Shown one piece after another: positions 1-9,158 of a stretch of 59,635 bases of DNA (position 1 is the stretch's first letter; each line of letters opens with the position of its first letter). The notes below the pieces were generated by a model. That model made no database searches. It had not been told where the DNA came from and saw nothing but the letters and a program-made list of their open reading frames with translations. Both the position numbers and the translations under genes were made by a program. Source of the stretch: CAYLLN01 sp036496265 (GTDB lineage Bacteria; Planctomycetota; Planctomycetia; Pirellulales; Pirellulaceae); contig DASXLL010000056.1 of the NCBI GenBank assembly GCA_036496265.1, forward strand, positions 1-59,635. The letters are read 5' to 3'.

Positions 1-2342
1 ACTGGCTCACCAACCTGTTTCGCCGCGGCGTCTCCGGCGCTGCCGCCGCGCAGGCCCATATCACGTTCGGCTCAACATCCGCCGGCCGCTCGATCTCCCG
101 CACCGGACTGTTCCTGAAAAAACAGCTCTGGATCTGGCCGATTATTGCCATCGTCCTGCTCGGCTTCGTCGGCTTTGGCATTCGCATTGCCATTGAGCGC
201 ACGATGAAAGCCAGCCTCCGCTCGGAACTGGAAACGCTGCTCAGCATTGAGCGCTCGATGGTTGAAACCTGGTTGCACACTCAGGAGCAAAATGCCGAAT
301 CGCTGGCCAACGACCAGCACGTCCGCGAAATCTTCGCCGAGCTGCTTGCCGCCTCGCAGCCGATCGAGACCGGCGACAGCGAACCGGCCGAAAAACGCCC
401 GTCGCTCGCCGCCCTCAACCGCCGCCTCGCTCAAGAGCTGAGTCCCGGTCTCTCCTCGCACGACTTTGTTTCCTACTTCGTCGCCAACCGCCAACAAAAA
501 GTTCTGGCCTCTGCAAACCCCGAGCTCATCGGCGAATTCATTCCGCAACATGAAGCCTTTCTCACTCGCGTCTTTTCCGGCGAATCGACAGTATGCCCGC
601 CGTTTCCCAGCGTCGTTTCCATGAAGGACGAGTTCGGCCGCGTGCGGACTGGTGTGCCAACGATGTACGCCGCCGCCCCCATCCGCGACGCCAATTTTCA
701 AATCGTCGGCGCGCTGGCCCTTCGCATTCGCCCCGAAAAGGAATTCACCCGCATCTTGCAGCTCGGCCAGGTCGGGAAGTCGGGTGAAACATTCGCCATC
801 GACAAAAATGGCACCTTCGTCACCAATAGCCGATTCGACGACAAGCTCATTGACATCGGTCTCCTGCCCGATACCGACGGCTCACACTCAATCCTGCAGC
901 TTCAGGCCCGCGACCCCGGCGGCGACCTTGTTCGCGGCTTCAGGACCAGCGTCCGCCGTTCCAAGCTGCCGCTCACCAAAGATGCCGCTGCCGCGATTGC
1001 CGGCACGTCCGGCGTGGATGTCGATGGCTACCGCGATTACCGCGGCGTTCGCTCCGTCGGCGCGTGGGAATGGCTTCCGCGCTACGACATGGGCATCGTC
1101 ACCGAGCTCGACTACGCCGAGGCCTTCGGCCCGCTGACCATCCTGCAGTGGGCCTTCTTCTCGATGTTCACCCTGCTCACGGCCAGCTCCCTGGCGATTT
1201 TCGTCTTCACGCTCGTCGTCGCCCGCCTGGAGCGCGAAGCCCAAAAAGCCGCCATCGAGGCGAAGCATCTCGGCCAATATCGCCTGGAACAGCGGCTGGG
1301 CGCCGGCGCGATGGGCGTCGTCTATAAAGGCCACCACGCCATGCTCCGCCGCGCGACCGCGATCAAAATGCTCAACGTCGATATGGTCAACGACCTCTCG
1401 ATCGCCCGCTTCGAGCGCGAAGTGCAAGTCACCTGTCAGCTCAACAACCCCAGCACCGTCGCCATTTACGACTACGGCCGCACGCCCGAAGGTGTCTTTT
1501 ATTACGCGATGGAATATCTCGATGGGCTGGACCTGCAGCAGCTCGTCGATCGCTATGGCCCGCAGCCGGAAGGTCGCGTCATCCACATTCTGCAATCGAT
1601 CTGCTCGTCGCTCGGCGAAGCCCACATGCTCGGCCTCGTCCACCGCGACATCAAACCCGCCAACGTCATGCTCAACCACCGCGGCGGTCAGGCCGATGTG
1701 GTGAAAGTCCTCGACTTCGGCCTCGTTCGGGCGATCGATGAATCCCGTCAGTCGCAGCAATCCGGCGGCATGGCCGGCACGCCGCTCTACATGTCCCCCG
1801 AAGCGATCCAAACGCCCGACGCCGTCGATGCCCGCAGCGATCTCTACGCCGTCGGCGCCATCGGCTATTTTCTTCTCACCGGCCAGCCCGTCTTTAACGC
1901 TGCCACGCTCATCGAGCTTTGCAAGCAGCACCTCGCCGGCATCCCCGACTCCCCATCCATGCGCATTGGCCGGGCCATTTCACCGGAGCTGGAAAGCGCC
2001 ATCCTCCTGTGCTTCGAAAAGAACCGCGCCAAGCGCCCCCAAACGGCTCGCGATCTCGCCAATCTCCTCGATCGCGCACCGACCGCCCGCTCCTGGACTC
2101 ACGACGAAGCCGACACCTGGTGGCTCAACCACGACCGCGCCGTTGCGACGGCCGGCACCCCGACAGTCGCCGCCACGGCCTTTTCCGCTGGACCGCATTC
2201 TCCCCATCCGACACCAGGCCAAACCATCGCCGCCACCAACCCCATCGCTACCACCTCCAACACCTCCCAGATGGGGGCCGCGGGCAGAACAGCCCCCGCG
2301 GGCCTCGACCAGACCATCGCGACCGACACCAAAGCATCGTAG
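1..2342 (+). CDS. Membrane Ser/Thr protein kinase with extracytoplasmic Cache-like sensor (5' partial)
   Basis: The frame is open from base 3 of the window, so the true start lies upstream; the first internal ATG (204) would discard a transmembrane helix clearly encoded at about 129-195. Order seen: helix 1, a roughly 300-residue extracytoplasmic region resembling a double Cache sensor, helix 2 (about 1147-1215), then a Hanks-type kinase (about 1270-2075). Kinase motifs are intact: glycine loop GAGAMG, AIK lysine, HRDIKPAN catalytic loop, DFG and an MSPE activation segment. The tail is rich in Ala, Thr and Pro. It probably phosphorylates cytoplasmic targets in response to an external ligand (inference). 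The stop codon TAG is contributed by a palindromic repeat that starts at the last codons. Sure of the kinase, less of the exact sensor fold. Confidence 0.9.
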   Translation, partial: WLTNLFRRGVSGAAAAQAHITFGSTSAGRSISRTGLFLKKQLWIWPIIAIVLLGFVGFGIRIAIERTMKASLRSELETLLSIERSMVETWLHTQEQNAESLANDQHVREIFAELLAASQPIETGDSEPAEKRPSLAALNRRLAQELSPGLSSHDFVSYFVANRQQKVLASANPELIGEFIPQHEAFLTRVFSGESTVCPPFPSVVSMKDEFGRVRTGVPTMYAAAPIRDANFQIVGALALRIRPEKEFTRILQLGQVGKSGETFAIDKNGTFVTNSRFDDKLIDIGLLPDTDGSHSILQLQARDPGGDLVRGFRTSVRRSKLPLTKDAAAAIAGTSGVDVDGYRDYRGVRSVGAWEWLPRYDMGIVTELDYAEAFGPLTILQWAFFSMFTLLTASSLAIFVFTLVVARLEREAQKAAIEAKHLGQYRLEQRLGAGAMGVVYKGHHAMLRRATAIKMLNVDMVNDLSIARFEREVQVTCQLNNPSTVAIYDYGRTPEGVFYYAMEYLDGLDLQQLVDRYGPQPEGRVIHILQSICSSLGEAHMLGLVHRDIKPANVMLNHRGGQADVVKVLDFGLVRAIDESRQSQQSGGMAGTPLYMSPEAIQTPDAVDARSDLYAVGAIGYFLLTGQPVFNAATLIELCKQHLAGIPDSPSMRIGRAISPELESAILLCFEKNRAKRPQTARDLANLLDRAPTARSWTHDEADTWWLNHDRAVATAGTPTVAATAFSAGPHSPHPTPGQTIAATNPIATTSNTSQMGAAGRTAPAGLDQTIATDTKAS

Positions 2343-2378
2343 GGTGGGACAAGCGAGCTCCGCTCGCGCCGGCCCACC
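2338..2378. repeat. REP-like palindrome, family R1 copy 1
   Basis: A short repeat starting CGTAGGGTGGGAC, with inner inverted arms GCGAGC/GCTCGC and outer arms GTGGG/CCCAC. A near-identical copy lies at 19858-19898 and a shortened one at 41375-41396. Each sits directly at or after the 3' end of a gene. Here the TAG of the repeat is the stop codon of the kinase. Confidence 0.75.
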
Positions 2379-2394
2379 AATGAACTGACGAGCG

Positions 2395-5300
2395 TCACGA
2401 CAAACCAAACCGCCGGCGACTGTTGAGCTGCGTATGATCCGGCTCACGGTGCTTGACGTTCGAATGTTTGAAGTGCGGCTCCGGTACGGTGACCGCGACA
2501 GCAGCGGGTCGCAGCCTGCGGCCGACTTGCAGACTTTTGCGGATCAACATCTGGTCCGCCGGTTCAATATCGCCCAGAAACTCGATGCGTCCCGCGGTTT
2601 TGGCCGCGACGCAGCGACCGTTTTGCAACACGAGGGCATTTTTGTGCATCGCGGGAATACGAGGACCTTCACTGATCACACCGGAAAGGTTGAGCGGATC
2701 GGCAGCGGAGATCAGCGTCCATTCTTTGCTCGCTTCGGCGTCACGGATGTCGCGCAGCCGGCTGACGGCCGATTCGACGGCAAACTGCTCGCCTCCCACT
2801 CGGGCGATAAACCTTCCACCGCGAACTTCACCGCGCAGCTCCATGCGGCGGAGCACACGGGCCAGCTCCCACCACGGCGGCGCCGCCGGTTCGCGCGTCA
2901 GCAAATCGCGAAACAGCACGCCATAGCGTGCCAGGAGCAGCTTGCACCACTTTTCGAGGCGAGAGGCCGGATCGACCAGCTCGCATGCTCCTGGAAACAA
3001 AGACCACCGACCAATTGGCGACGACGGCCGATGGACCTTGATCTTGGCAAACCGCCGGAGTTTCGCATGCGTCGCCGATGATTTATGACCATCGATCGCC
3101 CGCACGGCAGCAAACGTGTCGGAGGAAACGAGGCCGAGCGCTGCCAGTTCGCGCAGCGCTTCTTCCAGCTGGGACGGCAATAAGCCGGTAAGTGCCTTTA
3201 AGTCTTGGAAGAACAGGGCACCACGCGAACGCAACGCTTCCAGCACTTGTTGGGATTGGCCGCTGGCGAACGGGCTGACATCGGGCCGCACATCGGAAAG
3301 CAGCCAAGAGAGATTTTCGCGCTGGCCTACTGAAATCGGCATGTTCCGCGTCAGCGCTGCCATGCCGGGACCATGGTCTTCCTCGCGTTTCGGCGGCCGC
3401 AGCCGGCCCCAAACAAGCTCACCCGACAAGAACAAATGGTCGAGCCAGATCGGATCATATTCGGCGACACGCGGCGCGAGGACTTTATGCTCCCACACGC
3501 CCGCCGGCAACTCAAAGCCTTGCAATTGGACAATCGCTTCGCGAAGCCCCACTTCACCTTGCAGTTGCCGATCGCGCGGCAAGTGATGCAACTCGACCAA
3601 ATATTGCCAATAGACTTCTGGCGGCACCGGCTCAATCCGCCGCCGCAGCCCATCGAGTGTAAGCCGATGAATCCGCGCGAGCAGCCGCCGCTCGCACCAA
3701 TCGACTTGCCCGTTGTCCCTCGTTGCCTGTCCTCCGAATTGGCCCCGCATGGCCAGGCCGGAACCTTCCAAAGCCTCCAATGCGGCAAACACTTGGGACG
3801 CTTCCAAATGCAGCTCGGGCGCCAAACTTTCCGCCGTCAGCGGTCCCCGAAATTGCAGATGCCCACGCACCGTTTCAACTCGCCCGTCGGCCGCCGACCA
3901 CGCCTGTGCTGTGATCGTCGCCGGCAATTCCAGCGCCGGCCGGACAGCCGCGCCGGGATAAACGGCCTGCACCACCGGCCACCGTTCCGCAGCAATCCAA
4001 AACCGACCTGTAGGTCCCGCCGGCCCGGCGGGACCTTGAATCGCCGGTTGGTTCTGCCCCGCTGCACCCGCGAGACGTACGTGTACAACAGCCGCCCGGC
4101 CGGCGCGTACAAGTTGGTCAAAATATTCGGCCCACTCGCGGCCTTCGTCCTTCGGCAAGACGACAAACGACATCAGGGCGTCGTGCAGCTCGTCCGCATC
4201 GCGCACCAGCGGCCAGGCTTCCTCGGCAACTTGCGCAATGGCCAATGGATCGAGCTTCGACAGGTCTTTGACTTCCTCGATCGCCAGCGAGCGGCGTGTT
4301 GTAATCGCCCGTGTCCGCCGCTCCTCCAGCGGCGCATCGTCCAAAAATGCATACGGCTGCGCGTTCAGCAATTGGTGGCTGAACGGCGACGGCTCACGCG
4401 TGTCAATCGGATGAAACTTGACCTCGCCCGCTTTCACGCGGTCGAGAAACGCCAGCCAGCGATCGATGTCCATCGCCTCGGTAAGGCAATCATGCATCGT
4501 CTGCCGCACGAGCGGCTGGTCCGGAACCTTCACCGGCCCATGATGATTTTCCAGACATCCGACCGTCTCCGGGAACGCCTGAGCGAGCAAATCCTCGCTG
4601 CGAAATTTTTGCAGGAACGGCGGGACTCGCTTACCACCGTTTTGGCGCAAGACAGCGAGCGCGCGAGTCACATTCCAGCGCCAACGGACGCCAAACATGG
4701 GCGCCGCGATAACCGCCTGCTCCAACAGATCGCGGCCGTTCTGCGAGCTTAGCATCCCAAACAGGCTATCGATCGGAAAGCTGTGCTGTGGGCCAATCGA
4801 GAGCAGCACGCCGTTGTCGTCCGCGGCGGCTTGCAGCTCAAAATCGAAGCTGCGGCAAAAGCGCTTCCGCAGCGCGAGCCCCCAGGCCTTATTAATCCGT
4901 GCGCCCAGCGGTGCATGAACGACAAGCTGCATGCCGCCGGATTCGTCGAAGAAACGCTCGAACACGACATCATTGCCGGTCGGCACTAAGCCAACAGCCG
5001 CCTTTTGAGCCGCGATGTAGCGCACGGCCTGCTCGGCGGCGTAGGGGCAACAGCCGGTTTCGGATTGCAGCCAGGCGAAGGGCTCGGAGGAAGAGTGCGG
5101 AGCGCGGAGTGCGGAGTGCGGAGTAGAGGAAGGGCGACGTTCGTAAACGCGGTCCCACGTGTCGCTTGCCCCGTCATTGGGCATTCCGCGTTCCGCATTC
5201 TGCACTTGGTCCGCAAGATATTCGTCGCTAACTTGCGCCGCAATGTCCTTCCGCAGCGTCGATAACTCCTCGGACAGCTCAATCGTTCGCCCCGGCGCTT

Positions 5301-6978
5301 CGCCCAGCCAAAAGGGAATCGTCGGCGGTGCCCCATGCGCATCGACGACCGTAACCTGGTCACCGCGAACGTGGCGGATCATCCACGACGAGTTGCCCAG
5401 CAAGAACACATCGCCGGCCAGGCTCTCGACGGCGAAATCCTCATCAACCGTGCCGACAAAAGTCTCTTCACCTTCCGTGACAACGCGAAATTGGGCCGTT
5501 TCAGGAATGGCCCCGCCCGAGGTGAGCGCCGCGAGCCGCGCGCCGCGCCGCGCCCGCAAACGGCCATTGATCAAATCGCGATGGAGGTAAGCTCCCGCCT
5601 TGTTTCCCGGCTTAATACCGTCGGACAGCATCTTGACGATCTCGTCGAAGTGCTTGCGATCCAGATTACGAAACGGATAAGCCCGCCGGAAACAATCGAA
5701 GAGCGCATCTTCCTCCCATTCATCCGCCGCGACGGCCGCAACGATCTGCTGCGCCAAAATATCGAGCGGGGATTCGGGGATTTCGATGCGGTCGAGAATC
5801 CCACGGCGCACCGAGCGAACGAGTGCCATGCACTCCAACAGCTCGTCGCGCGTGAGCGGGAACATGCGGCCCTTGGGTAGAGCGCCAACGGCGTGCCCAG
5901 AGCGGCCAATGCGCTGTAAGAATGTGGCAATCGACCGCGGCGAGCCGATTTGAATCGCGAGATCGATATAGCCAATGTCGATCCCCATTTCCAGCGATGC
6001 CGTGGCCACAATTGCCTTCAGCTTGCCAGCTTTGAGTCGCTGCTCGGCATCAAGCCGGATGTCGCGAGACAAACTGCCGTGATGGCTGGCGACCGCTTCT
6101 TCGCCAAGCTGCTCCGTCAGTCGGAACGCCACGCGCTCCGCCAGCCGCCGCGTGTTCACGAATACCAGCGTGCTGCGATGCGACTGAATCAGTGTCGTGA
6201 GCTGCTTATAGATTTCTCCCCAATGTTCGTGCGTGCAAATCGCAGCCAGTTCCGTCGGCGGAACTTCCAGGGCCAAATCGAGATTGCGGGCGTGACCGAC
6301 GTTGATGATCGACGGCGCAATGCAATCTCCGACTAAGAATGATCCGATTTCTTCAATCGGCTTCTGCGTTGCCGACAGTCCAATTCGCGTCGGTGGCTGC
6401 TCACACAGCGCATTCAGCCTCTCCAACGTCAGCGCCAAATGTGAGCCACGTTTATCGCGGGCCAAAGCATGAATTTCATCGACGATGACGGTCTTTACAC
6501 CGCGCAGCTTTTCGCGGCTCTTGCCAGAAGTGAGTAGTAAATACAGCGATTCGGGCGTCGTGACCAAAATGTGCGGCGGCTTGCGAAGCATTGACTGCCG
6601 CTCGGCCGCGGGGGTGTCGCCGGTGCGAACAGCCGTGCGAATCGGCAACGCGCCGAGGCCGGCTTCGGCCGCGAGAGCCGTAATTTCGGCCAAAGGCGCT
6701 TGCAAATTCCGCTGGATGTCGTTGCTCAGGGCCTTCAATGGCGAGATATAGACGACTTCGACGCCGTCAGCCAGTTTGCCCTCGAGCCACTGTCGAAACA
6801 GTCGGTCCAAACAGACCAAAAATGCGGTCAGAGTTTTACCAGAGCCCGTCGGCGCGGCGATCAACGTGTGTTTGCCAGCGGCGATCGGGGGCCAGCCGCG
6901 AATTTGCGGCTCCGTCGGCTCGCCGAAGCGGTCGGTGAACCATTGGCGGATGAGCGGATGAAAATGGGCGAGCGGCAT
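2395..6978 (-). CDS. lhr: Lhr-type ATP-dependent superfamily 2 helicase
   Basis: Large DEAD/DEAH helicase of about 1527 residues, the size usual for long Lhr proteins. The N-terminal motor has Walker A AAPTGSGKT at residues 41-49, a DEIH Walker B near residue 170, and motif VI QRIGRSGH near 365. The winged-helix and Lhr-specific C-terminal parts follow. Family role: 3'-5' DNA or RNA:DNA translocation in repair. The longest frame begins at a TTG (6990); I chose the ATG at 6978, since homologous proteins start near the MPLAHFHPLI segment (inference). A linker around residues 590-630 is encoded by two degenerate seven-base tandem repeats (5093-5127 and 5182-5208), so it is probably a tolerated insertion between domains. 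The gene is convergent with the kinase upstream in the window, with 52 bp between them. Confidence 0.93.
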   Translation of the reverse strand: MPLAHFHPLIRQWFTDRFGEPTEPQIRGWPPIAAGKHTLIAAPTGSGKTLTAFLVCLDRLFRQWLEGKLADGVEVVYISPLKALSNDIQRNLQAPLAEITALAAEAGLGALPIRTAVRTGDTPAAERQSMLRKPPHILVTTPESLYLLLTSGKSREKLRGVKTVIVDEIHALARDKRGSHLALTLERLNALCEQPPTRIGLSATQKPIEEIGSFLVGDCIAPSIINVGHARNLDLALEVPPTELAAICTHEHWGEIYKQLTTLIQSHRSTLVFVNTRRLAERVAFRLTEQLGEEAVASHHGSLSRDIRLDAEQRLKAGKLKAIVATASLEMGIDIGYIDLAIQIGSPRSIATFLQRIGRSGHAVGALPKGRMFPLTRDELLECMALVRSVRRGILDRIEIPESPLDILAQQIVAAVAADEWEEDALFDCFRRAYPFRNLDRKHFDEIVKMLSDGIKPGNKAGAYLHRDLINGRLRARRGARLAALTSGGAIPETAQFRVVTEGEETFVGTVDEDFAVESLAGDVFLLGNSSWMIRHVRGDQVTVVDAHGAPPTIPFWLGEAPGRTIELSEELSTLRKDIAAQVSDEYLADQVQNAERGMPNDGASDTWDRVYERRPSSTPHSALRAPHSSSEPFAWLQSETGCCPYAAEQAVRYIAAQKAAVGLVPTGNDVVFERFFDESGGMQLVVHAPLGARINKAWGLALRKRFCRSFDFELQAAADDNGVLLSIGPQHSFPIDSLFGMLSSQNGRDLLEQAVIAAPMFGVRWRWNVTRALAVLRQNGGKRVPPFLQKFRSEDLLAQAFPETVGCLENHHGPVKVPDQPLVRQTMHDCLTEAMDIDRWLAFLDRVKAGEVKFHPIDTREPSPFSHQLLNAQPYAFLDDAPLEERRTRAITTRRSLAIEEVKDLSKLDPLAIAQVAEEAWPLVRDADELHDALMSFVVLPKDEGREWAEYFDQLVRAGRAAVVHVRLAGAAGQNQPAIQGPAGPAGPTGRFWIAAERWPVVQAVYPGAAVRPALELPATITAQAWSAADGRVETVRGHLQFRGPLTAESLAPELHLEASQVFAALEALEGSGLAMRGQFGGQATRDNGQVDWCERRLLARIHRLTLDGLRRRIEPVPPEVYWQYLVELHHLPRDRQLQGEVGLREAIVQLQGFELPAGVWEHKVLAPRVAEYDPIWLDHLFLSGELVWGRLRPPKREEDHGPGMAALTRNMPISVGQRENLSWLLSDVRPDVSPFASGQSQQVLEALRSRGALFFQDLKALTGLLPSQLEEALRELAALGLVSSDTFAAVRAIDGHKSSATHAKLRRFAKIKVHRPSSPIGRWSLFPGACELVDPASRLEKWCKLLLARYGVLFRDLLTREPAAPPWWELARVLRRMELRGEVRGGRFIARVGGEQFAVESAVSRLRDIRDAEASKEWTLISAADPLNLSGVISEGPRIPAMHKNALVLQNGRCVAAKTAGRIEFLGDIEPADQMLIRKSLQVGRRLRPAAVAVTVPEPHFKHSNVKHREPDHTQLNSRRRFGLS
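5093..5208. repeat. Two in-frame heptamer tandem repeats inside lhr
   Basis: 5093-5127 is five consecutive seven-base units based on GAGTGCG (variants GAGCGCG, GAGTAGA). 5182-5208 is about four units based on CATTCCG, close to the complement of the first family. Both are multiples or near-multiples of seven yet leave the helicase frame open. They encode a Ser/Pro/His-rich segment and an Asn/Glu/Arg segment. Confidence 0.8.
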
Positions 6979-7128
6979 GCAGCGAAACAAATCCTACGCC
7001 AGCGAAGACTCCTAAACGGCACAATTGTATATTATTGCGCAAACGGCGGCCGGAGGCAAACGGTTTCGACATTCGAGAGTCGCGGTTTTTATAGTGATCT
7101 TTCTGCCGGTGAAAAGATCACACGCAAA

Positions 7129-8079
7129 TCAGCGAGACGTGGTTTCGTGAAGAATTACGGCGGCTTGAAGCAGCAATCCCATACTTGCCAGGGTAGCGCC
7201 AGCCAAAACGAAGTAAAGACACACCGTATTGGGGCTGCCACCAAGCCAGGCGGCAATCGCGAGGATTGCAGCGAGAACCGGCAGGATAGTTAGGAAGATT
7301 CGCGGCCCCCGTGTCAGACTTGTCCACCAAGTCATCAGCCCACTGATTGCCGTCAACGGCAGGATGCTTATCAGCGCCGTGATCGGCCAGAACGAGGACG
7401 GTCCTGCGATCCTTTCGGGCCGGCAGTAGCGCTCAATGCGTTCATAACTGTCTAGCGGAAACCAGCAGGCCCTGTCGTTACGGCCGCCCTCGCGGTGACA
7501 ACTCACGCAGCGGGCGTTGATTATCGAGCGAATGCGAATCCTTTGGTCCATTGCCATAAATTCGGCGGCAATCGTCCCATCGACTCGCCCGCCGCCCGGC
7601 AAATTCTCATCGCGCTCATACGCCTCGCGCGGCGCGCCCGACCGCACCCAATTCAATACCGCCAATCGCTCCGCCTCACGTTCCTCCAGGAGGGAATCCA
7701 ACTCTTCCGGTGTCTTGGCCTGCGTTGCCGACTCCCAATCGTCCGACTGCGTCGTAAACGCCGGCCGCATCGTTCCGCCGCGATTCATCGGACCGTCGGG
7801 CGTCTCTAGCAGTCGTTCAATTAGGCTTGGTTGCAGCTCGCGAAATCTAAACAACGCTTGATCGAGTTCACGAAAGTTCTGAACAAGCGAACTTGGCGGA
7901 GTCAGGGACAGATAGACCATCACCAACGTCGCACCATAGCCCAAGGCGGTCGCAGACACGAAAGCCGACAACAGAAGCCGGCAGGGTTGCGAAAGCTGGC
8001 GCAGAGCACCACGCGGCAACGACGCAGCCAAACGATTGACTCCCGAAAAGTCAGTCCTCAATGAGGGTTTGTCCGTCAT
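7129..8079 (-). CDS. Membrane protein with a single c-type heme motif
   Basis: A 316-residue protein with a predicted helix at about 34-58, a long extracytoplasmic segment, and three helices at about 230-252, 260-280 and 285-310. The extracytoplasmic part carries CVSCH (residues 191-195), the c-type heme attachment motif, preceded by an RSIINARC context like that of planctomycete membrane cytochromes (inference). It may be an electron carrier or a redox sensor; I do not recognise the family. The start codon lies inside the 3' end of the upstream DUF1559 gene (29 bp overlap), which suggests translational coupling. No clear ribosome binding site is visible, so a later start is possible, but one that keeps the first helix is preferred. 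Confidence 0.72.
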   Translation of the reverse strand: MTDKPSLRTDFSGVNRLAASLPRGALRQLSQPCRLLLSAFVSATALGYGATLVMVYLSLTPPSSLVQNFRELDQALFRFRELQPSLIERLLETPDGPMNRGGTMRPAFTTQSDDWESATQAKTPEELDSLLEEREAERLAVLNWVRSGAPREAYERDENLPGGGRVDGTIAAEFMAMDQRIRIRSIINARCVSCHREGGRNDRACWFPLDSYERIERYCRPERIAGPSSFWPITALISILPLTAISGLMTWWTSLTRGPRIFLTILPVLAAILAIAAWLGGSPNTVCLYFVLAGATLASMGLLLQAAVILHETTSR

Positions 8080-8980
8080 CGGGACGGCAAGCGCCCTGGA
8101 AGTTGAGCAGGCTCATCGTGCGGCTGAAATTCCGCACGCTGCCGTCGGCCAGGGCGACGACCATAGCCGAGTGCGGGGTGTTGGGCGTGGCCCAGTTGCA
8201 AACGGTCGGATCGTTGGCCGAACCGGTAATTTTGGGACCGACTTGAAAGGGAACACTAGTGGCAGTCGCCGGATTTGCTGGTTGGCCCGGGAATAAGGAA
8301 AGCGTAATGCCCGGCGTTCTCCACCACGGAGCCTTCGGGGGGCTCGGATCGGGATTGTTGGAATTCAGGAACGTTCCCCAGTAGTGCCAGTCGGCGTTGC
8401 AAATCTGATAGCGCTCGACAAACATCAGCGTGCTCGAGGTGCCGTCGGGAATGGTTCGGGCAATGCTCGCATCCGGAAAAAACACCAACGCGTTAGCCGC
8501 ATAGCTGGCTGTGGCCCAGGCGTTGAGCGTGCCCGGGTTGCGGACCTGCTTCATCAAGTTACTGACGTCGGATGGGCACAAAAATGACGGGACGAAAACG
8601 CCGTAGCCTCGTATTGGTGGGCTGGAGCCTTGAACGATATTCGACGCCACGTGCCGGCTTTGGGCGTCGATCGTGGTGTCATAGAAGTTCTTTTGTTCGA
8701 TGTACGGCAGCAGGAAGTAGAAAACAGTTCCGCGATCGGTGGCGCGAGTGGGAAAGTTCCCGGCGAGCGGTGGCAGCGCCTTAAACGTGTCGTTGATCGT
8801 GTGCGTCGCCAGCGCGAGCTGCCGCATCTTGTTCGAGCATGTCGTCCGACGGGCCGCCTCGCGGGCGGCTTGCACCGCCGGCAGTAACAGCGCCACAAGT
8901 ACGCCGATGATGGCAATCACAACCAGCAATTCGACGAGTGTGAACGCACCCCGCGCTCTGGGCTGAATGATTGCCCGCAT
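8051..8980 (-). CDS. DUF1559 prepilin-like protein
   Basis: 309 residues with an N-terminal type IV prepilin methylation signature: basic stretch, then FTLVELLVVIAIIG from residue 13 and a hydrophobic helix, with Glu17 as the usual methylation-associated acid. The remainder matches the DUF1559 architecture expanded in planctomycetes, ending with a HSAMVVALADGSV segment (the H-X9-DG type C-terminal motif). Proteins of this family are thought to be exported pseudopilins; their exact function is unknown. Downstream it overlaps the cytochrome-like membrane protein. About 180 bases upstream (8981-9158) hold no gene that I can support. Confidence 0.93.
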   Translation of the reverse strand: MRAIIQPRARGAFTLVELLVVIAIIGVLVALLLPAVQAAREAARRTTCSNKMRQLALATHTINDTFKALPPLAGNFPTRATDRGTVFYFLLPYIEQKNFYDTTIDAQSRHVASNIVQGSSPPIRGYGVFVPSFLCPSDVSNLMKQVRNPGTLNAWATASYAANALVFFPDASIARTIPDGTSSTLMFVERYQICNADWHYWGTFLNSNNPDPSPPKAPWWRTPGITLSLFPGQPANPATATSVPFQVGPKITGSANDPTVCNWATPNTPHSAMVVALADGSVRNFSRTMSLLNFQGACRPDDGQTLIED

Positions 8981-9158
8981 GGTCTGCTTCTCCGCTAGCG
9001 CATAACTAGCCCACCGGCTGACGGACAGCCGAAATTGCCTGTGCCGCGCGACTTCGCCCTCTGAAGGATTAGGCGGAAATGAGATGGCCGCCTACACTAC
9101 TGCCGCGGCAACTGCAATTAGATGCATCAGAGGAAACTATTTTGCCAGAGAGGCTGTT

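Noticed and set aside
888..1931. 347-codon minus-strand frame inside the first kinase
   Set aside because: The plus strand encodes an intact kinase domain; the minus frame shows no family features.
3373..4752. 459-codon frame on the plus strand
   Set aside because: It lies wholly antisense to lhr, which has clear helicase motifs; composition is that of a GC-rich shadow frame.
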